NCBI GenBank assembly: GCA_002633005.1
Contig: NMRA01000118.1
Location: forward strand, 679,678 to 739,677
Origin: Phoronis australis
Taxonomy: Eukaryota > Phoronida > Phoronidae
Direction: 5' to 3'
Length of the DNA stretch: 60,000 bases
Shown: in pieces, positions 59,968 through 60,000 of the stretch
Layout of the letters: every line of letters starts with the position of its first letter
Numbering within the stretch: the first letter of the stretch is position 1
Translations under genes and position numbers: made by a program
The notes under the pieces: model-generated
What the model saw: the letters and a program-made list of their open reading frames with translations, nothing else
Database searches by the model: none
Told to the model about the DNA's origin: nothing

Positions 59968-60000
59968 GTAAGTACATGTATAGGATCGCATGCATTCTCC

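Overview
The window is metazoan nuclear DNA: many short exons with GT/AG introns, animal extracellular-matrix domains, AT-rich introns and intergenic DNA, and many small inverted-repeat transposons. Gene density, intron sizes and the domain repertoire suggest a marine invertebrate. An anthozoan cnidarian is my best guess, but this is inference; no marker gene fixes the taxon.

1-32.2 kb: one very large plus-strand gene, open at its 5' end. I joined 41 exons (266-31824). Every junction has AG/GT borders and a compatible phase, and the frame stays open for about 2,295 codons to a TAA at 31822-31824. Domain order: leucine-rich repeats with a C-terminal cysteine cap; an FN3-like sandwich; a fibro-slime/PA14-like domain; cadherin-like repeats with a DVNDN linker; an F5/8 type C (discoidin) domain; GCC2/GCC3 cysteine-rich repeats; EGF-like repeats; the thrombospondin type 3 calcium-binding wire; the thrombospondin C-terminal lectin-like domain; and a LamG/concanavalin-like domain. 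It is therefore a giant secreted thrombospondin-superfamily protein. One discoidin exon is present twice in tandem. The gene ends with a polybasic tail and has a plausible AATAAA at 32191.

32.2-45 kb: intergenic DNA with no convincing gene. It holds a tandemly duplicated ~0.8 kb unit, several inverted-repeat elements without coding capacity, and an ACTACC microsatellite.

45-60 kb: the 5' end of a second plus-strand gene, running off the right edge. It has a signal peptide, an N-terminal LRR cap and at least seven LRR exons, all separated by phase-2 introns as in gene 1. It is probably a tandem paralogue, but its C-terminal domains lie outside the window.

Repeats: family A (210-271 bp, 5-bp target-site duplications, five copies), family B (141-165 bp, three copies, with an inverted empty-site paralogue), a 1.15-kb element with ~95-bp inverted ends and GGTT flanks, a second ~1.1-kb inverted-repeat element, a CGTTCCAAGAAA-ended family, and hAT-like miniature elements. 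Ns are present at 15340, 33946 and 53062; the first two lie exactly on tandem-duplication boundaries, so those duplications may be assembly artefacts.
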